From positions 1 through 45,073 of the forward strand of contig CAMYOL010000038.1 of NCBI GenBank assembly GCA_947260005.1: a stretch of 45,073 nt of DNA. Direction: 5' to 3'. This DNA comes from an uncultured Ectothiorhodospiraceae bacterium (GTDB taxonomy: Bacteria > Pseudomonadota > Gammaproteobacteria > UBA6429 > Thiohalophilaceae). The stretch's first letter is position 1, and every line of letters begins with the position of its first letter. Positions 27,753 to 36,194 of the stretch are shown piece after piece. A model generated the notes under the pieces. The model saw only the letters and a list, made by a program, of their open reading frames with translations, did no database searches and was not told the DNA's origin. The position numbers and the translations under genes are program-made.

Positions 27753-27792
27753 GTTAAAGATAAGAAATTCTTGCAACCCAATTTATCTTAAC
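27753..27792. promoter_or_regulatory. Inverted repeat between mtnA and mtaD
   Basis: GTTAAAGATAA (27753-27763) is mirrored by TTATCTTAAC (27783-27792), with one extra A on the left and 19 bases between. Each arm contains TATCTT facing outward, so the repeat may be a pair of divergent -10 boxes or a regulator site shared by the two salvage genes. It lies in the 65-base divergent intergenic region. Confidence 0.4.
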
Positions 27793-27806
27793 CCACACTC
27801 AGTACC

Positions 27807-29117
27807 ATGGATGTCGATATACAGATAAATGCCGCTCATGTGATCCCGGTGATCCCTGAACATCAGGTTTTTAGTCACACCAGCGTCATTGTGAAAGATG
27901 GTCGCATAATAGACATATTACCCAGTAACGAGGCAAACTCTATTTACAAGGCCCAGGTTACTCACGAATTAGCTCATCATATCCTTCTGCCAGGATTGGT
28001 GAATGCCCATACCCATGCGGCAATGAATCTATTTCGTGGCTACGCCGATGATATGCCACTGATGAGCTGGTTACAGGATCACATCTGGCCTGCTGAACAA
28101 AAATGGACCAACAGTGATTTTGTACACGATGGTGCCTTATTAGCATGTGCAGAAATGTTACGCAGTGGCACGACCTGTTTTGCTGATATGTATTTTTTTC
28201 CGGAAAGCACAATGCGTGCGGCTGAACAGTCTGGTATTCGAGCCACCATTGGACTCATTAGCATCGATTTTCCCTCTGCTTATGCACAAAATGCACAGGA
28301 CTACTTACAAAAAGGCCTGCAGGTACATGATCAACTGCGCGGTAACCCGTTAATTAAAACCATGTTTGCACCTCACGGGCCCTATACCGTTAGTGATGCC
28401 CCCCTGCAAAAAATAGCGACGCTTGCCGAGGAACTGGATCTCCCTATCCACATTCACTTACATGAAACTAAAGACGAAATACAACAATCCTTAAAACAAT
28501 ATAAAATGCGCCCGCTTGAACGCCTGCAAAAACTTGGATTACTCACACCAAGATTAATGGCCGTTCATATGACCCAACTCGAACAGGACGAAATTGCACT
28601 TTGTGCAGAAGCTGGAGTGAATATTGTTCATTGTCCTGAGTCAAATCTCAAGCTCGCCAGTGGTTTTTGCCCAGTCCAGGAATTATCGGATGCGGGAATC
28701 AATGTCGCCATCGGTACGGATAGTGCGGCAAGTAATAATGATCTGGATATGTTCAGTGAACTGCATACAACCGCGCTTTTAACAAAAGGAATCACTCAAA
28801 ATGCTTCCGCAGGGCAAGCGGCCGATATACTTAAGATGGCGACTCTAAATGGTGCCAGGGCACTCGGATTGAACGATCACATTGGTTCGATAGAAAAAGG
28901 AAAATACGCTGATTTAATCGCTATCGAAATTGATAATATCGAATCATTGCCACTTTATAACCCAATTTCACATGTTGTCTACAGCGCTCATCGCCAACAG
29001 GTGAGTGATGTCTGGATCGCAGGCCGACAAATCATTAAGGATCATTCCTTGTTAACGATGGATATCAATGAGTTAAGCCAGATTGCTCATAGCTGGCAAG
29101 AAAAAATTTCTGCTTAA
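27807..29117 (+). CDS. mtaD: 5-methylthioadenosine/S-adenosylhomocysteine deaminase
   Basis: A 436-residue amidohydrolase (TRZ/ATZ family) that deaminates methylthioadenosine or S-adenosylhomocysteine. Metal ligands are visible as HTH in LVNAHTHAAMN, the histidine in IHIHLHET, a later histidine in AVHMTQ, and the aspartate in GTDSAASNNDLDM. It is divergent from mtnA and followed by ubiG after 53 bases. The same mtnA/deaminase/ubiG arrangement occurs in Pseudomonas (PA3169-PA3171, from memory), where the enzyme is a methylthioadenosine deaminase. Confidence 0.9.
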   Translation: MDVDIQINAAHVIPVIPEHQVFSHTSVIVKDGRIIDILPSNEANSIYKAQVTHELAHHILLPGLVNAHTHAAMNLFRGYADDMPLMSWLQDHIWPAEQKWTNSDFVHDGALLACAEMLRSGTTCFADMYFFPESTMRAAEQSGIRATIGLISIDFPSAYAQNAQDYLQKGLQVHDQLRGNPLIKTMFAPHGPYTVSDAPLQKIATLAEELDLPIHIHLHETKDEIQQSLKQYKMRPLERLQKLGLLTPRLMAVHMTQLEQDEIALCAEAGVNIVHCPESNLKLASGFCPVQELSDAGINVAIGTDSAASNNDLDMFSELHTTALLTKGITQNASAGQAADILKMATLNGARALGLNDHIGSIEKGKYADLIAIEIDNIESLPLYNPISHVVYSAHRQQVSDVWIAGRQIIKDHSLLTMDINELSQIAHSWQEKISA

Positions 29118-29170
29118 ACATCGCAAGATAATGCTTATCGTCATGCCTATATTTCGCTATGCTTTAATCT

Positions 29171-29887
29171 ATGACTAACCAATCAACCAAAAATAATGTT
29201 GATGTTAATGAAATCAACAAATTCGAAGCCCTCGCTGCGCGTTGGTGGGATCCCGATAGCGAATTTAAACCTTTGCACGAAATCAATCCGCTACGACTGG
29301 ATTACATTAATCGCCGGTCTAAATTAACGGACCAAAAAGTCATTGATGTCGGTTGTGGGGGCGGCATTTTGGCTGAGAGCATGGCCGCAGCAGGAGCACA
29401 GGTTAGCGGAATCGATATGGGTGAGGCACCGCTTGCCGTGGCAAGATTGCATCAGCATGAATCAAACGTTAGTGTTGACTACCAACAAATTACCGCTGAA
29501 GAATTAGCCTCTCAAGCGCCTGAATCATTTGACGTGGTCACCTGCATGGAAATGCTGGAACATGTACCGCAACCGGCCTCTGTAATTGAGGCCTGTGCAA
29601 AATTAGTCAAACCTGGCGGACATGTTTTCTTTTCGACCTTAAACCGAAATCCAAAATCCTTTTTATTTGCCATCGTCGGTGCAGAGTATGTTTTGAATAT
29701 GTTGCCGCGAGGAACACATGAATACCAAAAATTCATCAAGCCCTCCGAATTATCCACCTGGGCACGCCAGGCAAACTTGAATGTCCGGGAAATAACGGGG
29801 ATGAGCTATAACCCATTTAGTAAAAAGTACAGCCTGGGTTATGATGTCGGTGTGAACTATCTGGTTCATTGCCAAAAAGACATATAA
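29171..29887 (+). CDS. ubiG: Ubiquinone biosynthesis O-methyltransferase
   Basis: A 238-residue SAM-dependent enzyme that performs both O-methylations of ubiquinone synthesis. The SAM motif [13 protein letters not shown] is at residues 57-69; [20 protein letters not shown] before it and [14 protein letters not shown] later are typical of UbiG. The length matches E. coli (240). It is followed closely by the phosphatase gene, as in Pseudomonas. Confidence 0.96.
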   Translation: MTNQSTKNNVDVNEINKFEALAARWWDPDSEFKPLHEINPLRLDYINRRSKLTDQKVIDVGCGGGILAESMAAAGAQVSGIDMGEAPLAVARLHQHESNVSVDYQQITAEELASQAPESFDVVTCMEMLEHVPQPASVIEACAKLVKPGGHVFFSTLNRNPKSFLFAIVGAEYVLNMLPRGTHEYQKFIKPSELSTWARQANLNVREITGMSYNPFSKKYSLGYDVGVNYLVHCQKDI

Positions 29888-29898
29888 ATTCAAACTCG

Positions 29899-30603
29899 AT
29901 GTCAATGCAACCAATACAAACCGTTCTTTTTGACCTCGACGGAACCTTTGCCGATACTGCCCCCGATCTCGCGCATGCGCTTAACCAAACTCTGATCGCC
30001 CACCACAAACCTGTACTGACCCTCGAACAAATTCGTCCCGTTGTTTCCCATGGCGGCAAGGCATTAATCGAATTGGGCTTTAACTTATCTGAATCTGATT
30101 CTAACTTTGAAGCATTAAGATTAGAATTATTGGAATTTTATAAGCAAGACATCGCTACCCATACACAATTATTTGATGGAATAAAATCACTAATCGAACA
30201 ACTTGCAAGGATCGGAATTAACTGGGGTATTGTGACCAACAAACCGGGTTGGTTAACTGACCCGTTGATGGATGCACTCGATGTTAGCCACCTGGCTTGT
30301 AGCATTGTCAGTGGCGATACACTTGCCAAACGAAAACCGGATCCAGAACCATTACTTTATGCCGCAAAACAATGTAATACATCACCTGAATCATGCTTAT
30401 ATATAGGTGATGCCGAACGAGATATTGTGGCAGGGAAACGAGCAAAAATGCGCACCATGGTCGCGCTATATGGTTATATTGAATCCGTTAGTAAGCCGGA
30501 TGAATGGCAAGCTGACATTTATATTGAGAATGCTAATGAAATAATCGACTGGATCATAAAAATAAATCACTCGGCTCATATGGGCTTAAAACATGTTAAC
30601 TGA
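29899..30603 (+). CDS. mupP: HAD phosphatase, MupP/Gph type
   Basis: A HAD-IA phosphatase of 234 residues from the ATG at 29899 (another ATG six bases on is equally possible; a longer start would overlap ubiG). The nucleophile motif is FDLDGTFADTAPD, the threonine motif is VTNKP, and the acid motif is GDAERDIVAGKRA. Two substrates are plausible: 2-phosphoglycolate (Gph) or N-acetylmuramate 6-phosphate (MupP, cell wall recycling in Pseudomonas). The segment FEALRLELLEFYKQD and the place directly after ubiG resemble Pseudomonas MupP as I remember it. The recycling partners AmgK and MurU are not in the window, so the choice stays open. Confidence 0.75.
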   Translation: MSMQPIQTVLFDLDGTFADTAPDLAHALNQTLIAHHKPVLTLEQIRPVVSHGGKALIELGFNLSESDSNFEALRLELLEFYKQDIATHTQLFDGIKSLIEQLARIGINWGIVTNKPGWLTDPLMDALDVSHLACSIVSGDTLAKRKPDPEPLLYAAKQCNTSPESCLYIGDAERDIVAGKRAKMRTMVALYGYIESVSKPDEWQADIYIENANEIIDWIIKINHSAHMGLKHVN

Positions 30604-31879
30604 ATCCTATCTTTATCTTATCGGCGCAGGGCTAAGTGGTCTACTTATCGGCACCCTGATAACGGTCATTATATATCAACGTAAAAATGCTTTATTACGG
30701 CATATCAATATTGAGTTAGCAACGAAATTAGAGCTCGAATTGCGCAATCATCAGGAAAAACTAAATGCCCTCGAACAAGCGAGAGAACAACTGAGCCATA
30801 CTTTTACTGCACTGTCGAATCAGGCCCTCAAACATAACAATGAAACCTTTCTTAAGCTCGCAGAAGAAAATTTAAAGACCCATCAAACTAAAGCCCGGGG
30901 TGAGCTGGAAAATCGAGAGAAAGCAATCGAAAACCTGGTCAAACCTATAAGAGAAGCTTTAGAAAAAACTGAAAAACAAATCCATAACATTGAAAAAGAT
31001 CGCAAGGAATCCTATGGCGCCTTAAATACGCATTTAGAATCCATGACTCGCTCACAACAATCACTGCAGGATCAGACTCAACAATTAGTAAACGCCCTAC
31101 GCCGACCGGAAGTAAGAGGGCAATGGGGTGAGCTGACTTTAAAACGGCTTGCTGAGTTGGCCGGTATGGTTGAATACTGTGACTTCTATGAACAGGAAAA
31201 TGTAAATACTGATGAGGGTCGCTTACGCCCAGATATGATTGTACGCATGCCTGACCAGCGTGAAATTGTTGTTGACGTAAAAACCCCGTTAGATGCTTAT
31301 TTAAGTGCCGTTGAGACCAGCGATGACGACAGCAGAAAACAACATCTACATCGTCATGCTAAGAATGTTCGGCTACGTGTATCAGAACTCAGCCAAAAAT
31401 CCTATTGGGCTCAATTTAAAGATGCACCAAACTTCGTTGTGTTATTTATACCAGGCGATCAATTCTTAAGTGCGGCCCTGGATTACGACAAAGCCCTACT
31501 TGAGGATGCGCTAAGCCAGCAAGTGATCCTGGCCACCCCCACCAGTTTTGTTGCGTTACTTCGAGCTGTTGCCTATGGCTGGCGTCAGGAACAGCTCGCT
31601 AAAAATGCCGAAATAATTCGCAAAATTGGTGAAGAACTTTATCAACGTTTGAATAATTTTTCAGATCACTTACAAAAAGTTGGCCGGAGTCTGGAAAGCA
31701 GTATGAAATCCTATAACCGCGCGATAGGATCATTTGATTCACGTGTATTACCGGGCGCGAGAAAATTTGTAGAACTTGGTATATCGTCGAACAAAGGGCT
31801 TGACGAGCCACAACAGATTGAAACAACCGTGAAGCTGTCAGAAACAGCTTCACCAGTGTTAGAGACTGAAAAAGACTAA
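30593..31879 (+). CDS. rmuC: DNA recombination protein RmuC
   Basis: A 428-residue protein with an N-terminal membrane segment (about residues 5-27), a long coiled coil (about 35-170) and a C-terminal nuclease-like domain. The motif IVVDVKTPLDAYLSAVE carries the Asp and Lys of a PD-(D/E)XK-like core, and RRPEVRGQWGELTLKRLAELAGM is the family hallmark. RmuC limits DNA inversions in E. coli and has been linked to phage defence; its precise action is unclear. The start overlaps the phosphatase gene by 11 bases. Confidence 0.95.
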   Translation: MLTESYLYLIGAGLSGLLIGTLITVIIYQRKNALLRHINIELATKLELELRNHQEKLNALEQAREQLSHTFTALSNQALKHNNETFLKLAEENLKTHQTKARGELENREKAIENLVKPIREALEKTEKQIHNIEKDRKESYGALNTHLESMTRSQQSLQDQTQQLVNALRRPEVRGQWGELTLKRLAELAGMVEYCDFYEQENVNTDEGRLRPDMIVRMPDQREIVVDVKTPLDAYLSAVETSDDDSRKQHLHRHAKNVRLRVSELSQKSYWAQFKDAPNFVVLFIPGDQFLSAALDYDKALLEDALSQQVILATPTSFVALLRAVAYGWRQEQLAKNAEIIRKIGEELYQRLNNFSDHLQKVGRSLESSMKSYNRAIGSFDSRVLPGARKFVELGISSNKGLDEPQQIETTVKLSETASPVLETEKD

Positions 31880-31889
31880 GCTATGTTCA

Positions 31890-32102
31890 TTACTTACCCT
31901 GTATATCTTCCCCCATTTTTTCAATACTTTCTCCCGCTTTTTCAACGCCTTCACCAAAACTCGATTTAAACTGATTGGTGACACTCTGTTCTGCTAATGG
32001 GTTACTATACCAGGGCTTGTTTTTACCAATATTAATACCAAACCATAACCCTAATAACACACCAATCACTACGCCCAGAATTAATGTTTTTAAAAATTTC
32101 AT
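31890..32102 (-). CDS. Small membrane-anchored protein, unknown function
   Basis: A 70-residue protein I do not recognise. Residues 5-25 form one glycine-rich membrane helix (LILGVVIGVLLGLWFGINIG), and the rest ends in an amphipathic helix (GEGVEKAGESIEKMGEDI). The make-up loosely recalls YtxH-like stress proteins, without a proof. It has a GGTGAG ribosome-binding site, is convergent with rmuC (10 bases between stops) and divergent from hpnC. The codon pattern and clean start suggest a real gene. Confidence 0.6.
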   Translation of the reverse strand: MKFLKTLILGVVIGVLLGLWFGINIGKNKPWYSNPLAEQSVTNQFKSSFGEGVEKAGESIEKMGEDIQGK

Positions 32103-32156
32103 AATTATCTCACCACTCTATATAATCGGATACATTATTATACGAATCAACCTCTC

Positions 32157-33017
32157 ATGCAAAGCAAACCACTACAATTAGCCTATGCCGAGTGCCAGCA
32201 GCTGGCAAATTCCCATTATGAGAATTTTCCCACGGCATCAAAACTGGTGCAAAAAAAACATCGCCAGGCAACAGCGGCAATCTACAGCTTTGCCCGGCGC
32301 GCCGATGATTTTGCCGATGAAGGCAACTATGACAATGAAACTCGATTCCGTATGCTCAACCAGTTTGATCAATATCTTGATGATGTCGAGCATAACAAAC
32401 CCATCGACGATTTAACTTTTATTGCTCTGGCTGACACGATAAATGAATACAATCTTCCCCTACTCCCGTTTAGGAAGCTACTTCAAGCATTTCGTATGGA
32501 CGTTGAAAAAAATCGTTATTCAAGCTTTGATGAACTATTATACTATTGTCAGCATTCAGCTAATCCTATTGGTGAACTGGTTCTACGCATACATGGTGTC
32601 TATACAGATCAAACGGCAAGATTATCGGATAATATTTGTACTGCTCTTCAACTCATTAATTTTATGCAAGATATTGACGAAGATTTTCAGCAACGAAACC
32701 GAATCTACCTTCCACAAAATGAGCTATTAAAATATTCTGTTTCCGAACAATCCATCGCCTCACGAAAGAATTCAGAAGAACTCAAATCTATTGTTGGTTT
32801 CCAACTGGAACGTTCCAAACAGATGCTGTTACAAGGGGCACCACTGGTTAACCATTTGCGAGGCCGATTGAAGTGGGTGATAAAATTCACTATCAACGGG
32901 GGTTTATTAATTTGCGAAAAATGCCAAAAAAGAAGCAATGTCTTCTTGCGCCCCACATTGAGTCGAACTGATGCATTAAGCTTGCTGGCTAAAAGTATTT
33001 ATTTTCGCCCGGGTTAA
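32157..33017 (+). CDS. hpnC: Squalene synthase HpnC (hydroxysqualene synthase)
   Basis: A 286-residue trans-isoprenyl synthase-fold enzyme. In the HpnCDE route HpnC turns presqualene diphosphate into hydroxysqualene. The two aspartate-rich motifs are RRADDFADE and FMQDIDEDFQQRNRIYLP. HpnC is told from HpnD by the N-terminal SHYENFPTASKLV segment, usual for HpnC. It is the first gene of hpnC-hpnD-hpnE. TATTAT about 16 bases before the ATG is a possible -10, so the leader may be very short; no ribosome-binding site is seen. Confidence 0.93.
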   Translation: MQSKPLQLAYAECQQLANSHYENFPTASKLVQKKHRQATAAIYSFARRADDFADEGNYDNETRFRMLNQFDQYLDDVEHNKPIDDLTFIALADTINEYNLPLLPFRKLLQAFRMDVEKNRYSSFDELLYYCQHSANPIGELVLRIHGVYTDQTARLSDNICTALQLINFMQDIDEDFQQRNRIYLPQNELLKYSVSEQSIASRKNSEELKSIVGFQLERSKQMLLQGAPLVNHLRGRLKWVIKFTINGGLLICEKCQKRSNVFLRPTLSRTDALSLLAKSIYFRPG

Positions 33018-33065
33018 TCGCATGCTAATATATCCTAAATACCCAACTAGCAGATACTCCCACGG

Positions 33066-33935
33066 ATGACACCGCAAGAATATTGTCAAAATAAGGCCGC
33101 CAAAAGCGGTTCCAGTTTTTATTACAGTTTTTTATCGCTACCCGATCAAAAACGTGAGGCTATAACGGCAGTTTATGCCTTTTGTCGAGAAGTTGATGAC
33201 ATCGTTGACGCCCCAGGTGATCCACAGGTTAAAGCCACTAAATTAAATTGGTGGCATCACGAGATTGATAACCTCTATAACGCAGTACCTCAACATCCAA
33301 TTACCATGGCATTAAAGCCGGTACTAGAACTTTTTAGCATACCAAAAGAATATTTCACTGAAATCATAGATGGTATGCAAATGGATTTACAACAACAGCG
33401 CTATGCCAGCTTTAAAGATTTAAGTCTATATTGTTATCGTGTTGCCAGTGTAGTCGGCTTGATATCAGCTGAAATCTTTGGCTATCAGGATCGTCAAACC
33501 TTAAAATATGCCAACGATCTGGGTATGGCATTCCAGCTTACAAATATTTTGAGAGATGTCTATGACGACTACAAAAACGATCGCATTTATATCCCTCAGG
33601 ACGAACTGGAGAAATTTGGTGTCACAGAGCATGACATAAAGACTCAGAATAATAACGCCGCTTTTAAAAAGCTGATGAAATTTCAGGCTGAGCGCGCCAA
33701 TAGTTTTTATGATAAAGCATTTTTACATTTACCAGACAGTGATCGATACACACAACGAGCGGGCATTATCATGGCTGCTATATATCATGCCCTGCTCAAT
33801 GAAATAATTAACGATGACTACCAGGTATTAAAACATCGTATCCGACTTTCATCACTTAGAAAAATATGGATTGCCTGGCGCACCAAAAGTGCTGAAAACA
33901 AGATCTACAAACAATATTTAAAACAACATGCCTAA
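33066..33935 (+). CDS. hpnD: Presqualene diphosphate synthase HpnD
   Basis: A 289-residue enzyme condensing two farnesyl diphosphates to presqualene diphosphate. It has SSFYYSFLSLP, the first aspartate motif REVDDIVD and the second in NILRDVYDDYKNDRIYIP. It lies 48 bases after hpnC and its last 8 bases overlap hpnE, so the three steps to squalene are encoded together. Phytoene synthases are homologous, but the trio with hpnC and hpnE identifies it. Confidence 0.94.
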   Translation: MTPQEYCQNKAAKSGSSFYYSFLSLPDQKREAITAVYAFCREVDDIVDAPGDPQVKATKLNWWHHEIDNLYNAVPQHPITMALKPVLELFSIPKEYFTEIIDGMQMDLQQQRYASFKDLSLYCYRVASVVGLISAEIFGYQDRQTLKYANDLGMAFQLTNILRDVYDDYKNDRIYIPQDELEKFGVTEHDIKTQNNNAAFKKLMKFQAERANSFYDKAFLHLPDSDRYTQRAGIIMAAIYHALLNEIINDDYQVLKHRIRLSSLRKIWIAWRTKSAENKIYKQYLKQHA

Positions 33936-35250
33936 CGACACACCTAAAAAATCGGTAATCGTCGTCGGCGGTGGCTGGGCTGGACTAACTTGCGCAACTG
34001 AACTTGCCCGCCAGGGCTACGAAATAACATTGCTGGAATCTGCCCGTCAACTTGGAGGTCGTGCTCGTCGCGTCGCCTTCGACAAACAACCTGTTGATAA
34101 TGGCCAACATATTTTAATCGGCGCATACCGAGAAACTTTTTCAATTTTAAAAAAATTGAATATTTCTACTACTGAAACCCTGGATCGGCGACCACTGGAT
34201 TTATTATTCCAATATTGTGGCGGTAAAAAATTTAACCTACAGCTACCCGCATTATTAACACCGTTAAATTTATTCATTGGCTTATTAAAAGCAAAAGGCT
34301 TTTCAGCTAAAGATAAATGGCGCGCATTAATATTCGGTTCAAAATTATTTTCTAATTCTGTATTTTATGAAAATGATATCAGTGTTAGTGAGTTACTTAA
34401 AAAAGAAAAACAGACTGAAAATAACATCAAAGCACTATGGGAACCAATCTGTCTCGCTAGCTTAAACACCCCGATTGACGAAGCCTCTGCCAGAGTATTT
34501 GTTCGCGTATTACATGACACATTTTGTCGCTCTCACAAAGATGCCGACATCATTATTCCAAAAGTTGATTTAGGCTCAATATTACCTGACCCGGCGTCTG
34601 AGTTTATCGAAAAACACTCCGGGATTATCCATTTAAGCAAGCGTGTTACTGAAATCAATATTAACCAACGTCATGTTACCGGTGTCCGTTGTGATAAGGA
34701 CGTCTATAAAGCGGGCCATGTTGTGCTTGCCTTACCTCCACATGCATGTCTACCACTTATTAAAGATCATCCTGCGTTACATGATATTGCCTATAATCTA
34801 AATAGCTTCAGTTATAATCCTATCGTCACCGCTTATGTAAAATACCCTGCCAGTGTTCGTCCAAACTTACCAATCCAGGCATTGCTGGGTACCACATCTC
34901 AATGGATTGTTAGCCGGGATGTTGCTGGTCAGGCCGGTTTGATAGCCGTCGTTATTAGTGGCCCAGGGCCTCATATGCAATTGGATAATGAACAACTTGC
35001 ATCAACCATTCAGTCTGAGCTTGCGAACTGTTTTCCACATTGGCCCCAGGCTGATGATATAAAGATCATTCGCGAAAAACGCGCAACCTACAGCTGCCGG
35101 GTAGGTATCGATTTGTTAAGACCTAATAATAAAACACGAATTAATGGTTTGTGGTTGGCAGGTGACTATACCAAATCATTTTATCCTGCCACCATTGAAT
35201 CTGCAGTGTTAAGCGGTAAACATACCGCAGAATTAATCAACCAACATTAA
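33928..35250 (+). CDS. hpnE: Hydroxysqualene dehydroxylase HpnE
   Basis: A 440-residue FAD-dependent enzyme reducing hydroxysqualene to squalene. The flavin motif VVGGGWAGLTCATEL is near residues 12-26, followed by GGRARR and DNGQHILIGAY, and the C-terminal flavin contact is AGDYTKSFYPATIESAVLSG. It overlaps hpnD by 8 bases. No squalene-hopene cyclase is in the window, so the end product (hopanoid or other) is unknown. Confidence 0.94.
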   Translation: MPNDTPKKSVIVVGGGWAGLTCATELARQGYEITLLESARQLGGRARRVAFDKQPVDNGQHILIGAYRETFSILKKLNISTTETLDRRPLDLLFQYCGGKKFNLQLPALLTPLNLFIGLLKAKGFSAKDKWRALIFGSKLFSNSVFYENDISVSELLKKEKQTENNIKALWEPICLASLNTPIDEASARVFVRVLHDTFCRSHKDADIIIPKVDLGSILPDPASEFIEKHSGIIHLSKRVTEININQRHVTGVRCDKDVYKAGHVVLALPPHACLPLIKDHPALHDIAYNLNSFSYNPIVTAYVKYPASVRPNLPIQALLGTTSQWIVSRDVAGQAGLIAVVISGPGPHMQLDNEQLASTIQSELANCFPHWPQADDIKIIREKRATYSCRVGIDLLRPNNKTRINGLWLAGDYTKSFYPATIESAVLSGKHTAELINQH

Positions 35251-35260
35251 AGACACTTAA

Positions 35261-36049
35261 ATGACAAACATGACCATTTCCATTATTGACTACGCACCTG
35301 ATGAAAAAGCACTTGATGGACAAACAATTCTTATCACTGGAGCGGCTGATGAATTAGGGCATAGTCTATCAGTCAATTTAGCTGAACTCGGCGCAACAAT
35401 AATTTTATTAGACAAATCCGTAAAACAACTCGAAAAAGTATACGATGACATAGAACAAAAAGGTGGACCGCAACCGGCCCTGTTTCCGATGGATCTAGAG
35501 AATGCAGAAGAACAAGATTATCAGTTATTAGCTCAAGCGATTGCCGATAACTTTAACCACCTTGATGGTTTAATTCTTAACGCTTCGGTGCTTGGGCAAC
35601 ATGGACCCATCACTCATACCGATTTCAATCAATGGAATCGTGCGGTTAAAATAAATTTAAACGCCAATTTTTTATTATTAAAGCATTGTTCCTCAATACT
35701 GAATCAATCGGAACAGGCATCCTGTATTTATGTAAGCAATCAGGCTGCACAACACGGACGTGCATACTGGGGATCGAACTCGAGTCCGAAAGCAGCCTGT
35801 CTGAACTTGATTGAGACTATTGCTGATGAATGGGAAACCAATACTAATATACATCTAAACTCGGTTGATCCAGGTCCAGTCAATACAGCCTTGTTACGTC
35901 AGGCCCTGCCTGGCATTGATCCAACTCAACATCTTCGCCCTGAAGATGTCACAAAACCCTTCTTATACCTCATGGATTCCGGCATAAGCTGGCCGAACGG
36001 CAAGCATTTTAGCTGGGATCCTGCCGCGCAATCCCTGACAGAAAATTGA
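35261..36049 (+). CDS. YciK-like SDR with lost catalytic residues
   Basis: A 262-residue short-chain dehydrogenase homologue resembling E. coli YciK and the SDR that follows mupP in Pseudomonas. Starts at 35261 or at an ATG 9 bases on. The fold is recognisable (ILITGAADELG, RAYWGSNSSPKAACLN, DPGPVNTALLR), but the active site is not normal. Where YciK reads GAYAxSK, this has GSNSSPK, so the catalytic tyrosine is asparagine. The serine 13 residues before it is also asparagine, and the glycine motif TGxxxGxG reads TGAADELG. The lysine is kept. The frame is intact, so it may be a non-catalytic protein. It starts 10 bases after hpnE. Confidence 0.82.
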   Translation: MTNMTISIIDYAPDEKALDGQTILITGAADELGHSLSVNLAELGATIILLDKSVKQLEKVYDDIEQKGGPQPALFPMDLENAEEQDYQLLAQAIADNFNHLDGLILNASVLGQHGPITHTDFNQWNRAVKINLNANFLLLKHCSSILNQSEQASCIYVSNQAAQHGRAYWGSNSSPKAACLNLIETIADEWETNTNIHLNSVDPGPVNTALLRQALPGIDPTQHLRPEDVTKPFLYLMDSGISWPNGKHFSWDPAAQSLTEN

Positions 36050-36194
36050 CTAATTGAACGATCCCATGATTAACCACAGCTAAGCTATTGATTTATTAGC
36101 TGATTCAGATCACAGATTCGAGTTTATTGACTGGCACAAGATTCGCATAACTTGCGTTAGCACGACACAATTGAGCGATAAGAGTGAACACAGT

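Noticed and set aside
36076-36102. CAGCTAA/TTAGCTG hairpin after the yciK-like gene as a terminator
   Set aside because: Seven mostly A-T pairs with a 12-base loop and no U-run after it.
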